Positions 12,112 through 24,599 of a DNA stretch of 64,000 bases are shown piece after piece (the stretch's first letter is position 1; every line of letters starts with the position of its first letter). The notes beneath the pieces were generated by a model. That model was not told the origin of the DNA, made no database searches, and worked only from the letters and a program-made list of their open reading frames with translations. The stretch is taken from assembly GCF_965363235.1 (NCBI RefSeq), contig NC_134843.1:85841795-85905794 (forward strand), in the 5' to 3' direction. The DNA is from Mytilus galloprovincialis (taxonomy: Eukaryota > Mollusca > Bivalvia > Mytilida > Mytilidae). Position numbers and translations under genes: made by a program.

Positions 12112-13425
12112 TCCTCGGAAGCTTTTCCCATCACTTTGCGTCCGGCGTCCGTCGTCGTCGTCGTCCGTCGTCGTCCGTCGTCCTTCGTCGTCCGTCGTCC
12201 GTCGTCGTTAACTTTTACAAAAATCTTCTCCTCTGAAACTGCTGGGCCAAATTAAACCAAACTTGGCCACAATCATCATTGGGGTATCTAGTTTAAAAAA
12301 TGTGTGGCATGACCCCGCCTACCAACAAGATGGCCGCCATGGCTAAAAATAGAACATAGGGGTGAAATGCAGTTTTTGGCTTATTACTCAAAAACCAAAG
12401 CATTTTGAGCAAATCTGACAGGGCTAAAATTGTTTATCAGGTCAAGATCTATCTGCCCTGAAATTTTCAGATGAATCAGACAATCTGTTGTTGGGTTGCT
12501 GCCCCTGAATATGTAATTTTAAGGAAATTTTGCTGTTTTTGGTTATTATCTTGAATATTATTATAGATAAAGATAAACTGTAAACAGCAATAATGTTCAG
12601 CAAAGTGAGATTTACAAATAAGTCAACATGACCGAAATGGTCAATTGACCCCTTTAGGAGTTATTGCCCTTTATAGTCAATATTTAACCATTTTTCGTAA
12701 ATCTTAGTCATCTTTTAGAAAAATCTTCTCATCTGAAACTACTGGGCCAAATTAAACCAAACATGGCCACAACCATCATTGGTGTATCTAGTTTTAAAAA
12801 TGTGTCCGGTGACCCGGTCAACCAACCAAGATGGCCGCCATGGCTAAAAATAGAACATGGGGGTAAAATGCAGTTTTTGGCTTATAACTCAAAAACCAAA
12901 GCATTTAGAACAAATCTGACATGGGAAAAATTGTTCATCAGGTCAAAATGTATCTGCCCTGAAATTTTCAGATGAATCGGACAACCTATTGTTGGGTTAC
13001 TGCCCCTGAATTGGTAATTTTAAGGAAATTTTGCTGTTTTTGGTTATTATCTTGAATATTATTATAGATAGAGATAAACTGTAAACAGCAATAATGTACA
13101 GTAAAGTAAGACCTAAAAAGAAGTCAACATGACCAAAATGGTCAATTGACCCCTAAGGAGTTATTGCCCTTTATATATTCATTTTTTTTTAACAATTTTC
13201 ACAAAATTTGTAAAATTTTACTAACATTTTCCACTGTAACTACTGGGTCAAGTTCATTATAGATAGAAATAATTGTAAGCAGCAAGAATGTTCAGTAAAG
13301 TAAGATCTACAAACACATCACCATCACCAAACCACAATTTTGTTTTGAATCCATCTGTGTCCTTTGTTTAGTATTCACATAGACCAAGGTGAGCGACACA
13401 GGCTCTTTAGAGCCTCTAAATTGTC
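12112..13425. repeat. Bivalve dispersed repeat, tandem copies of a 500-bp unit
   Basis: After a GTC-rich simple stretch (12140-12210), a unit starting 'aaaatcttctcctctgaaac' at 12218 recurs at about 12718 with clear similarity throughout ('gatggccgccatggctaaaa', 'tgccctgaaattttcagatg'). A third, partial unit runs from about 13196. The block closes with 'aaggtgagcgacacaggc' near 13390. It is noncoding, and I associate the motifs with a repeat common in bivalves (recall, not searched). Its transposon class is unknown to me. Confidence 0.7.
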
Positions 13426-13504
13426 ATTCTCTTTTAACTAGTAGTATTTACACGCTACCGCTAGCGTCATGCATTATGTTTAATGTTTACTGTTGCTATT
13501 AAAA

Positions 13505-13740
13505 AAAGTAAATAATAGCAAAAAGTTTTGAACTCCAAGGAAAATTCAAAAGTGCGTCATCAAATGTCAAAATCAAAAGCTCAAACAAACCATACGTATA
13601 GATATTCTTGAATTGGTACAGGCATTTTTTCATGAAGAAAAGCGTGTGTTGAAACTGGTTTTATAGCTTTTTACACAATTACTTGTATGATATAAAAATA
13701 AAGGGTATGTGGTATGATTGCCAATGATTATATTATCCAT
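13505..13740 (+). repeat. Dispersed repeat E, with a scrap of repeat D
   Basis: Similar to 58200-58390: both carry 'gaactcc(a/g)aggaaaatt'-like sequence, 'aaagctcaaac', 'ttggtacaggcattttt' and an 'aaactggtt(t/c)tatagct' end. It is followed by a repeat D scrap ('tatgtggtatgattgccaat'). Confidence 0.6.
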
Positions 13741-14948
13741 TAAAATAAATATAGCGCTAGACCACTCGACCACCTTCCTGTATGAAATATATCATAGAAA
13801 AAGTAGAATAATAGTTCTGTAGGAATATTGCTTAAATTCCTATTATAAAAGAGTGATATTCCAATCAGACAATAGTAGGAATCCACACAGAAAATATAAA
13901 AAAAATAATAATTTAGAAGGAATATTACAAAGAATATGCAGGAATAGTATGGCAGAAAAAAAATAAAAATCCTACTAGAAAACCCGATCCGAATGTTTCA
14001 AAATTCCTCCGAGAAAATATCTTTCTGTAGGAATCTAAAAGTATGCAAAATGTAAGTATAGATAATGATATACACATATAGGTTAATCCGTTAAGTTTAA
14101 ATTTCAACTACAAAGAACAGAAAAAATGCATGAAATATATTCATTTTATAAATATGGACTTTTCAAATGTATTTAAAGGAAACTGCAATACATGCAAGCT
14201 AGAAAACATGTACTTGTAGATTAGTAAAAATATTGCTTATTAGATAAAAAGAGTTATGAACAAATAATGAGTATGAGTATAAGTAAAATTTCGCATTATT
14301 ATTGAAATAGTTGATCATTCAAATATAAATGGCAGACAGATAAAAAAAAAATCATTTAAAAGTATTAAAATTACCTTCAGTCCACATGAGCCATATTTTC
14401 TTACATTTCAATATATTGTAACTGTTTGACCTTGCAGCATTATGTTCCAACACAACTTTTCATTATTTCCCCCTCCGAATTTGTAAACTAGAACTTTGTT
14501 GCATTTAACACAACTACACTTGTGTCATTAGCAAACAAGAATCCAGCTTAAGATAAGTAACAAGATTCCAGATCGGAAGATTTTATGGTCATGCTGGAAG
14601 GCATATATTAATTCTGGTAGGAATCTTGTAGTAGGAAAAATTAATAATCTAATCATATTTTCTGTTCAAATTCCTTTTTAAGATTTTCAATAAAAACAAT
14701 TCCATACAGACTTTGAAAATCATAGCTAGATAGTAGGATTTTCCAAGTTAGCGTTTAAAAAAATATAGTCAAAATTTTGTTTATTTTCCCTGTCCGTCTA
14801 CTTTCTATGTAGAATCTTAAATTCTATGTAGATTCCTTCTACATTCCTACTAGTTTCTAGGTGGAATACTGCTACATATTTCGTACGGGTAAGCTCTACA
14901 TATATTAATGTTCTTTCAGTTTTGTTTATCTTATATTTTCCTTATAAT
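13741..14948. other. Stretch without recognised gene
   Basis: AT-rich. Motifs such as 'gtaggaat' and 'attcctac' recur many times in both orientations between 13800 and 14870, which suggests a worn repeat, but no boundaries could be set. Confidence 0.4.
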
Positions 14949-15855
14949 GCCATCTAAACACCCAAAATCCAAGTGTCATTTAAACACGCAAAATCCAAAT
15001 GACATTTAAACACTAAAAATCCAAATGCCATCTAAACACACAAAATCCAAATGCCATCTAAACACGCAAAATTCAAATGCCATCTAAACACGCAAAACCC
15101 AAATGCCATTTAAACACGCAAAATCCAAATGACATCTAAACACACAAAATCCAAATGCCATCTAAACACGCAAAACCCAAATGCCATCTAAACACGCAAA
15201 ACCCAAATGCCATCTAAACACGCAAAATTCAAATGCCATCTAAACACGCAAAACCCAAATGCCATTTAAACACGCAAAATCCAAATGACATCTAAACACT
15301 AAAAATCCAAATGCCATCTAAACACGCAAAACCCAAATTCCATTTAAACACGCAAAATCCAAATGACATCTAAACACTAAAAATCCAAATGCCATCTAAA
15401 CACGCAAAACCCAAATGCCATTTAAACACGCAAAATCCAAATGACATCTAAACACTAAAAATCCAAATGCCATCTAAACACGCAAAACCCAAATGCCATT
15501 TAAACACGCAAAATCCAAATGACATCTAAACACTAAAAATCCAAATGCCATCTAAACACGCAAAACCCAAATGCCATTTAAACACGCAAAATCCAAATGA
15601 CATCTAAACACTAAAAACCCAAATGCCATTTAAACACGCAAAATCCAAATGACATCTAAACACTAAAAATCCAAATGCCATCTAAACACGCAAAATCCAA
15701 ATGCCATCTAAACACGCAAAACCCAAATGCCATTTAAACACGCAAAATCCAAATGACATCTAAACACTAAAAACCCAAATGCCATCTAAACACGCAAAAT
15801 CCAAATGACATCTAAACACGCAAAACCCAAATGCCATCTAAACACGCAAAACCCA
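14949..15855. repeat. 26-bp minisatellite, 35 units, with 78-bp higher-order repeats
   Basis: Thirty-five units of exactly 26 bp run without a single indel. Each has the frame g(c/a)cat(c/t)taaacac followed by gcaaaa or taaaaa and ccaaat. Three unit types, (1) ccatct/gcaaaaccc, (2) ccattt/gcaaaatcc and (3) acatct/taaaaatcc, follow one another in the fixed order 1-2-3 between about 15235 and 15600. That makes a 78-bp higher-order unit. It has no spacers and so is not CRISPR-like. Confidence 0.95.
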
Positions 15856-15889
15856 CAGAAGTAATTGATGTTTCATATTTTAGAAAGTA

Positions 15890-16171
15890 TTAAGGTGGTA
15901 CCCAACACTTTCACTAAAATTAATTTGGCTCGTTTAATTTTCATAACATTTTGTCAAAGTATTTACTTTGAGACTTTAATAAAAATATGAAAATTTTTAA
16001 ATTTTTTAACCAACCGTTTTGTCAGAAAAAAATACACTGGTTATATAGCAATTTGACAAACACCAATTTTGATCATTGAGAAGCTTGATATTCCTTTTAC
16101 AACACAACGTAATTAAAACGTTTAGCTGACTTTACAGAGTTATTTCCCTGTAGTGTTAGGTACCACCTTAA
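15890..16171. mobile_element. MITE with GGTGGTACC terminal repeats and TTAA flanks
   Basis: The element 15894-16167 begins GGTGGTACCCAACACT and ends with the reverse complement of GGTGGTACCTAACACT. TTAA flanks it at 15890-15893 and 16168-16171. It is 274 bp and noncoding. TTAA duplications are typical of the piggyBac superfamily, but the termini are not classic piggyBac, so the class is left open. A more diverged element with the same flank and GGnGG ends lies at 33806-34378. Confidence 0.75.
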
Positions 16172-16259
16172 AAGGAGATGTGAAACATTTATCAGTGAAA
16201 CAGCAACACAAACATTTAATTAGATGAACAAAGTCATTAAAATGTCTTGTTTCTGTAAC

Positions 16260-16930
16260 TCTTTAAGAAATGAAAAAAAGAGAAATCGGAGAGATATTAA
16301 AACTCACAAGTAGAAAAACACCCTGACAATATCAATAATAAAAATCGGAAAAAAAAACAACACCAAAACGATTGAAAACTACACAAAACACAACATAACA
16401 AAACCAAAGACCGATCAACACGAACTCCAACAAAAAACCGATGTGAAAAGCTGCACGATGATAACAACAATTTAAAGTTAATTAGTTATTCTGTTATTCC
16501 TATAATTTCACAAATTTGATGAACACTACATTGCCGAGAATATACCAATTTTTAAGTCATAAGTTTGATCATGCCGCGTATCGAACCCACAATCGACCAT
16601 AGTTCAACTTTCTTCTTATTTTACTCTAATCATGATTTTCATAGACAGTGAAATGTGTTATTAAACAAAAGACGACTATACATATTAATAGCAGCATTAC
16701 ATCTGTAGTAGTGTGAATTTAAAAAAAAGTAATAGCAATTATATTTTATACGGGTGCCGTATACGGTGCAAGAAATGCCTACCCTTCCGGAGCACCCGAT
16801 TTCACTCCCAGTTTTTAGTGGAGTTCGTGTTGTTTCTTAATTATTATTTATAACTGTTGATGTAAATGTCTTTTGGTTTTGTGAGTCTTCGTTTACTCCT
16901 TGGTTTTGATTGTTATTGTCTTATAATATT
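16260..16930. repeat. Worn retroelement 3' end fragments
   Basis: At 16745-16930 (plus) 'acgggtgcc', 'cttccggagcacc' and 'gttcgtgttgttt' match, in order, the 3' tail of RT family 1 (compare 37566-37660), but at clearly lower identity. At 16395-16470 a weak minus-strand match ('caacacgaactcc') may be another scrap. Confidence 0.5.
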
Positions 16931-17593
16931 ACTACTTCAAATACTTAAAACAAGTTTTTTGTATTTATAGCTGGTTAATGATATTTCTTGAAGTATACAG
17001 CTAGTTACAAAATATTAACTAAAAAATGACTGCATGATTGATATATAATTTTGTATTGTGTACGTTGTGTGATCAGGAACATAGAGAAGGCTTACTATCA
17101 TGATTTAATTTTTTCTGTAACGGATACATATATGTGTCCATACAGGTGAATATACAGAACCAATGACAGTGGGCTTTTTCTTTTGACGTAAACGAAAAAA
17201 AAAGAAAGAAATTGTCAAACTTATCGGTAAATCTTAAGGGTAAATCATTTTTACAATTAAAAGAATTACACGTCTATATGTAGATGAAATTATGACCAAA
17301 CTATCAACTGTAAATGGCTGCGTTTCCAATTCAATCTGACATGGATGCCTAAGGATTTTAGAAGTCTGAGAAAGAATGGCTGGGAGAGCATCCTTCTAGA
17401 TGTGTTCCTCCTTGTTCTTGTTGGTGGTGCATATTCGTCCCAGGATACATGCCTTTCGAGGTCTTTGTATGGTTGTGATATTCTCCGACGAAGTAAGCCC
17501 TAGCTCGTTTTTGCTAGTGGTGGATCTCCGTCTCTGGATATGTGCCTTTTAGTGTCTTTAATTCAGAATTCATCATAAACTTAAATGGTGTGT

Positions 17594-18900
17594 AGGTTCT
17601 GTAAAAGAGGAACGAAAGATACCAAAGGGACAGTCAAACTCATAAATCCAAAACAACTGACAACGCCATGGCTGAAAACGAAAATGAAAAAGACAAACAA
17701 ACAACAGCAAACACGACACAACATAGAAAAACAAAGAATAAACAACACGAACCCCACTAAAAAAATAGGGGTGATCTCAGGTGCTCCGGAAGGGTAAGCA
17801 GAGCCTGCTCCACATGTGGCACCCGTGGTGTTGCTTATGTGATAACAAATTCGGTAAATAGTCTAATTCGGTAGGTCACATTCATGAAAGGGAAGGGGAT
17901 TGTAGTTACGACGTAAGGATCATGTCCGATATCATTTGTGAAAACGGTTATTTCATAACGGTCAACCAACTCGTGATGGCGTCCGTAAAATTTACGAAAG
18001 GATGATTTCAACTTCACCATTTGGAACTCTTGGTTTGATAGCTTCCTCGTGAGCAGCAACCCTCTATCAAGAAAATCATAATAGGAAATGCAAGCACGGA
18101 AATATCGTATCAATTGGGAGATATATACCCCGTACGCAGGTGCTGCTGGAATGTTGCTACTTAGAAATGGAAAGTTCACAATTGGAAAGCTGAAATCATC
18201 TCTTTTATCGTTATGTTTTCAACCGACCCTCAGTGTCAATTTCTAGATGTAAGTCAAGATATGAGACCGACTTAACTGTATCTGTAGTATCCTTTATCTC
18301 TAGCTCGATTGGATAGATGCGCTCCACATAGTCACCAAATTTTGAATTATTTAGTGACAGAACATCATCTATATAGCGAAAAGTGGAGTTAAAGGATATT
18401 GCTTACTTCTTATCTTTCTTCCTAAGAAGTTCCTGCATGAAGTCAGCCTCATAATGATAAAGAAACAAGTCGCCAAGTAGAGGGGCACAGTTTGTCCCCA
18501 TTGGAATGCCGACAGTCTGTTGAAAAACACGTCCTCCGAACGTAACAAATATGTTGTCAATCAAGAAATCAAGCATCTGGATAATATCAGTTTCAGAGAA
18601 TTTTTTGTTGGAATCAGAGTGATCCTTTACAAAGTAGGATTTATCCCTCCCTAAAACAAGATACTTGTATCTACGTTGGGCATTCTTTTTTACGAAGCAA
18701 AGCAATACCAACTCTTTCAATTTGTCTTTTAGTTTGGAATGTGGAATACAAGTATAAAGAGTAGAAAAGTCAAATGTTTTAATACTGTTACAAGATGAAA
18801 GAGAGTTAGATTGTATGTACTCTAAAAGATCTTTGGAATTTTTAAGTATCCACATCTGATTCACGTAATGGTTACTGCAGGAATATGGTTCACCCTGTGA
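17594..18900 (-). mobile_element. RT family 1 retroelement, 5'-truncated copy 1
   Basis: Minus-strand reverse transcriptase with Penelope-like features. Motifs in order: FDFSTLYTCIP (first catalytic Asp), VGIPMGTNCAPLLGDLF and, in the sister copy at 36933, FRYIDDVLS. A conserved C-terminal segment follows (NFPFLSSNIPAAPAYGVYIS, then YFRACISYYDFLDRG). No GIY-YIG endonuclease is seen. The tail (17594-17840) is the family's 3' UTR, ending at 'cctctttt' in every copy. The coding part is split over more than one frame, so this is a dead copy. Assignment to Penelope-like elements is tentative and rests on RYIDD and the LYT-IP context. Confidence 0.72.
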
Positions 18901-20109
18901 AAAAAATGAATTAATAATACATTTATATCTTTATGTTTAAAAACTTCTTCCATGGAGCTTGTCAAAGGCAAGCAAAACTCTACAGAGTTATTATTATTAT
19001 TATTTTGCTAATAATGCTTTGGTATTATATTCTGATTGTAGCATAAATTGTTCCTTTTAATGTTTCAGTCTGTTTATCATTTTCACATAATTAATTGGAA
19101 TTAAAATATCCTTGCTTTAAAACAAAACCACAATATCAAGAAATGTTCTAATTGCGTCATTACAACCGATGCCTATTTAAGATATTGCAAAAACAACTTT
19201 TTTTATTATCAAATGCACCGATATATCTCGGGTCTCTCCCAGCAAGTGCTTTGGGATGAAAATGCAGTTAAATTAAACCATAACCCAACTCACGCACAAA
19301 AAGGAATTTCAGATACCAATTTAAATACTGGTCAATACAATTAAAGGATTATTTGAAAGATGAATTTATGTTGTATTATTGGACAATACGAAATGATACA
19401 TCTATACTGCATACTGAATTTACAAACCTTCATTCCCACAATGACGTGTATTGCCACTTAAATCCAAAGAAACTCTTAAGAAGAATAATACATTAAATGA
19501 CAGCGATCAAAGTTGGTCGTTTTATTGATACTTTCATGTTGTATGTGTCATAGATATACCATGTAATCTGATATTTTCAGTTTAAAAAGTAAACATATAA
19601 CACTTTTAAAACTGAAACATAAGATGACAAATTTTACGATCACCACTTTTGATATAGGAAAATGTGTTTTTAATTTTGATTTGATTTCTACCTTTACTCA
19701 TTACCTTTAATAAACACTTACAACACAATGATCAGGATAGGCTGTAGCAACTTCATAAACATCATAAGGAAATAGAAAAATGATACCGATAAATTTGTTG
19801 TAAAATTCTAATACAAGTTTTCTATCATTTAATCATCTTATTTTTTAGGTTAAATGTAACGCATTCAAATAGAAATGTAAATCAGTGTGTGTCCCAAATC
19901 AAGGAGACCTTCAGAAAAAAAGTGAACTCCAATAACGGCTTTGAATTAGAAGAGCTAAATTTTGGAATGAAAAATGTAATGAGATAATTACTCTAGACTT
20001 ATTGGAAAGGATTTACTTGAATGTGGTGTAAAAGGACGATGGAATGGATACCATTTATAAACAATCTCCATTTAGATAGATATGCCACCTTAAGACTTCA
20101 ATGTATAAA

Positions 20110-20310
20110 TAAACAGTAGTATACCGCTGTTGAAAACTCGTAAATCCATGGACATAAAACAAAATAGGGGTAACAAACTAAAACTGAGGGAAACGCATTA
20201 AATATAAGAGGAGAACAACGACACACCATTAAGATGTAACACACACAGAAACGGACTAAGCATTAGACAAAATGAGAATAACAAATATAACATCAAAACC
20301 AAATATATAA
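20110..20310 (+). repeat. Dispersed repeat B, third copy
   Basis: Matches 3979-4170 closely from 'cagtagtataccgctgtt' on, and ends before the last 90 bp of that copy. It is absent from the matching part of duplication copy B. Confidence 0.65.
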
Positions 20311-20876
20311 AACAGAATTACAAAAAACGTGTAATCCGCCAAACTGTTATTTCCAGGTTTATATATAAAAATTTCCCGCCTATGGATAAAAAACTAACGC
20401 ATTTTTAAAAACACGGATAAGTGTTGCTCATTAAGAAGATGCGTCAAGTTTGTGATTTATTCTGTGTGTTTAGAGATTAAACTCGAAAATACAAATTAAA
20501 CATGCAATGCAATAAAAACTTATTATACATTTCCGTCGGATTGAACAAAAGATGCAAAAAGTCGTTCTGTTTTTTTTCCCACAGATATGCTCTTAGCATA
20601 TAAGATACAAACTATATATACCAAACATATATATAAATTATCTCAAAGACAAAATATTCCTACCAAACTAAATTCTACAGTACATGTATATAGTAAAAAC
20701 GCATTTACATAAAAAAAAATAAAATACTGGAATCAGTCTGAGCACTGTGCGCATTCCACAAATCTTAAAAGCAATTAAGAAATAGATTAATATATTAACA
20801 TACCTTTTCCCCAAAAAGATTGGTATTAATATTAACCAACTATATATATGCTCACACATGTCATTCAATAATTAGC

Positions 20877-22626
20877 TACTGTCACCGTGTAGAACGCCAC
20901 ATGCGGGGTGTCGGCTATGTTTAACATTGGGTGGCAATTTTGAAGCGACGAAAAAGTAAGCTCAAGCATCAAAATTTCCTATTTTTAGAAATCTCAGAAC
21001 CATATAATGTATTGCACGGAAGGAACCGCAACATAATCTATTTCCTGAAAGCAGAAGCAGTCGTTTTCAGTGCTCAGTTTTCTCAAACACCTCGCCCTAG
21101 TTTTCCGTGATGCAGATTTTGAACCTTTATATGCAAATTTCGGTATAAAAAACTACTATACACAGCTACCCTCCGTATCATTTATATAGAATTGTATTCC
21201 TCTCATTGACTTAAACCAAATACCAGTTTCTTAGTTAAAATAAATTGGTTTTAAAACTGTCATTCATCAAAATATAAAGTGTCGCTCGGGGTGTCAGATT
21301 TTGCGTCGCAAGGGGTAGAGGCTTGTTATAAAAAAATACATATTTGCATGTAAATTAGTCTTCATACGATACATTTGATTTCATTCACATCTACTTTACC
21401 ATGACAAAATAAGGGTTTTTTTCAATTTGCCTGTTTTTGGTCTTATAAAACATGTGCTTTTGATTTCATTCATAGTAAAAACTGGCTCAAAATATTTAGT
21501 TTTCAAGCTGGTAAACGATTTCTTTTCCTTTTCAGTCACTATATATATCATGGTAAAAAAAGTCAAGGCTATGGCTCAATAAACCAAAACATGGTGGAAA
21601 ATCACAAAATACGTTTATGCATTTACATAATGTCTAAACAACAATTAATCTATTTGGGCGTCGATCAGTTTGGGAAAATAAACTGATACAGTTACTAAAT
21701 AAAAATTATATAAAATCATTTACGATCTCGAATATACATTTGCATTTACGAAATTGAAAAAAAATATCATGGAAAGATTAAAGATGTATATGTTCATAGC
21801 ATTTAATTAAGTATACTCCTATTCAACTCAATTTAAATCATTAATGATTTGATAATTAATCGGGTACACCCTTCTTCATTCGTACGTGTGATTTTCATAT
21901 TCTTACGTCCATTTGTCAATATTTTTGTATTTCAAAGGTATAATATAAAACAAACAACATTACACTTCTATTCATATCCAATTATTTTTCTACTTTGAGG
22001 CTTTATTTGCTATGTTTATCAATACAAATGCACATTACTTGAAAGACTAAAATATGGACCAAATGACATACCTGAAGTTTGTAATTTGTCATCATAACAG
22101 TGTAGGTGTGTTTGAATTAAAAAGTATCAGATAGAGATCGATTTATAAGAAAATTTATTCTTTTTTATGACAAGCCTCTATCCCGTGCGACGCAAAATCT
22201 GACACCCCGAGCGACACTTTATATTTTGATGAATAACAGTTTTAAAACCAACTGATTTTAACTAAGAAACTGGTATTTGGTATAAGTCAATGAGAGGAAT
22301 ACAATTCTATATAAATGATACGGAGGGTAGCAGTGTTAAGTATTTTTTATACCGAAATTTGCATATAAAGGCTCAAAATCTGCATCACGGAAAACTAGGG
22401 CGAGGTGTTTGAGAAAACTGAGCACTGAAGACGACTGCTTCTGCTTTCAGGAAAAAGATTATGTTGCGGTTCCTTCCGTGCAATACATTATATGGTACTG
22501 AGAGATCTGAAAATAGGAAATTTTGATGCTTGAACTTACCTTGTTACTTTTTCGTCGCTTCAAAATTGCCACCCCATGTCAAACATAGCCGACACCCCGC
22601 ATGTTGCGTTCTACACGGTGTACTGT
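20877..22626. mobile_element. Foldback transposon with 455-bp terminal inverted repeats
   Basis: The element is 20883-22620 (1738 bp). It begins CACCGTGTAGAACGCCACAT and ends with the reverse complement of CACCGTGTAGAACGCAACAT. The arms, 20883-21336 and 22161-22620, stay highly similar throughout (shared 'gtgtcgctcggggtgtcag'). TACTGT flanks both ends (20877-20882 and 22621-22626), a 6-bp target duplication, and copy B of the duplication has a single TACTGT with no insert at 42504-42509. The middle 820 bp has no coding capacity, so it is non-autonomous. I cannot name the superfamily. Confidence 0.9.
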
Positions 22627-24599
22627 AGTGTCTTGCTATATCATTGCTCTTCTTTCTGAAGTTTGATTTCGTGATCAGTAAATTAACGTAAGTATATTTG
22701 CACTAACTTAGGATTTTTTTTATACTTTTATATATAGGAAATCAATGTCTTGTTGGAGAAACGTGATTGTTGTTCTATAATAACTTATATTTACATTACA
22801 TGTAAACTATACTTAGAATTCGTAATTAGCTGGCAACAGTCGTGAGCAACTTCAATGTTATATTTCATTTTCACTTCTATGAAAACAGCAGAAAAATGAG
22901 ATACATTTGTAACTCGCAATTTGGTTATATTATAAACGTAATTATGACAAATGAATGCTCCTTTTTGTAAATGTATAGGATTGAAAAAAGCGTACATCGT
23001 GCGTACAAATGTACATTTATAATATTACGGGTTTCTTCTTTTGAAACAGGTCCATAACTTCATTAAAGCAAATGCCTCATGTTAGAAATAAAAAAATGTA
23101 AAAAAAGGTAATAAGTTGAAACAAAATATAATCTTCTTATCAAATTGTTTTCACGACGAGTGTCTTGAAAGAATCATGTTCTGTTGATTTATGACGTCGC
23201 CCACTTTTTTTAAAATCCATGTTTTTCAGTTTTGTAGTGTTCACTGTTGATGGTTGTCGATGTCCAGATAATGTTAGAAAAAATAATTTGACAATATACG
23301 ATGCTACCGGACATAAAACATTTGGTCTTTACTTTAATGGAAAATTAAACTTCATTTAAAAAAAAAATGGTATTCCGTTCTGTGAATGAACTCTAAAAAC
23401 GGACATGGGTAATTTAAATATAATGTTATATTAATTCATGGCATAAAATATGTACCCGCACTTCAAAAAACCAAAAGCAAAAGAACACCGCATGTTGTGC
23501 TTATTGTTTTGAAAGTCACAATTAGAAATTTAACAACATGCAAAATTTCTCTTGTTCAGATCAAATAGTTATATGGCACAATTTTTTTTAGCAACTATGA
23601 TCTTGATATTTGACCTGGAAATGAATAAGGTTTATTTCTCTTTAATCATGTCTACGTGAATTTTATGTTAAACTCACACATGTATCAAAGGAAATACGAT
23701 TTATCATCTGTAAAGGGGGCTTTTATCGGATAAAATGGTATGAAAGAGAACTGCATGTTTTTCATTTAAGAAGAAGGTGGGAGAAGCCTATTTTTATATA
23801 TCATTTTTATTTTCTGTTATGGTATTAACTTCCATCAAATGCAAGTACAATGTAAATGGGGATCTGGAAAAATCGAATAGAGATTGAAGATCTATATAGG
23901 TATATTTGTTTTTAATTACGACCTTATCTGATTGTTTCAAATAGCATTTCTAATGCATGTGAGTATAATATTTTATTTCGAAAATAATAACATAAACATA
24001 ACAAACAAATTAATTTTTACTTTACAAAATTTAAAATTGTTGTTGTCAGGAAGTTAACATTCTCCTGTCGAAATATATAATATGTTTTCTTTAAATCAGA
24101 ATTAAACAAAAACAAAAAACAACTTCAATAAAAGTAAACAATTCTTGGAAAATATCTAACGTCTACGCAATCAGAGGTAGAATGACACACATCGTTTTTA
24201 GTTTTATGCGCGCAAACAATAAAATGGTTCATTCCCTCTATTCCCACTTTTTATAAATCTGGTAAGAAAAGGTAAAATTTCATGTGGGAATAGGAGGAAA
24301 ACTTGTGCAAACAAAGGATTATACTGTAATAACATTTTTTAATCAACTGTTAATTGGTCCAGTGTTTTTTTTTATTAGAACAGGTAATAAGTCATTTTTG
24401 TATCTGTATGAATTCTGCGGTTTTTTTAAACAAAGAAAGAAATTAAAACAAACATAAGTACAATTATTTTATTACTTTTATAACACAAATTCAACTTTGG
24501 ATTCAAGCAAGCATAATATAACAAATTATACAACAGCACTAAATCAAATCACACATTGTAGCAACAATCATTGTATATAAGTATATTAAAGTTTATCAT

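Noticed and set aside
12763-12975. 70-residue frame
   Set aside because: Lies inside a tandem noncoding repeat; the sister unit has no equivalent frame.
14949-15855. CRISPR-like array
   Set aside because: Units are directly adjacent with no unique spacers, and the setting is a eukaryotic genome.
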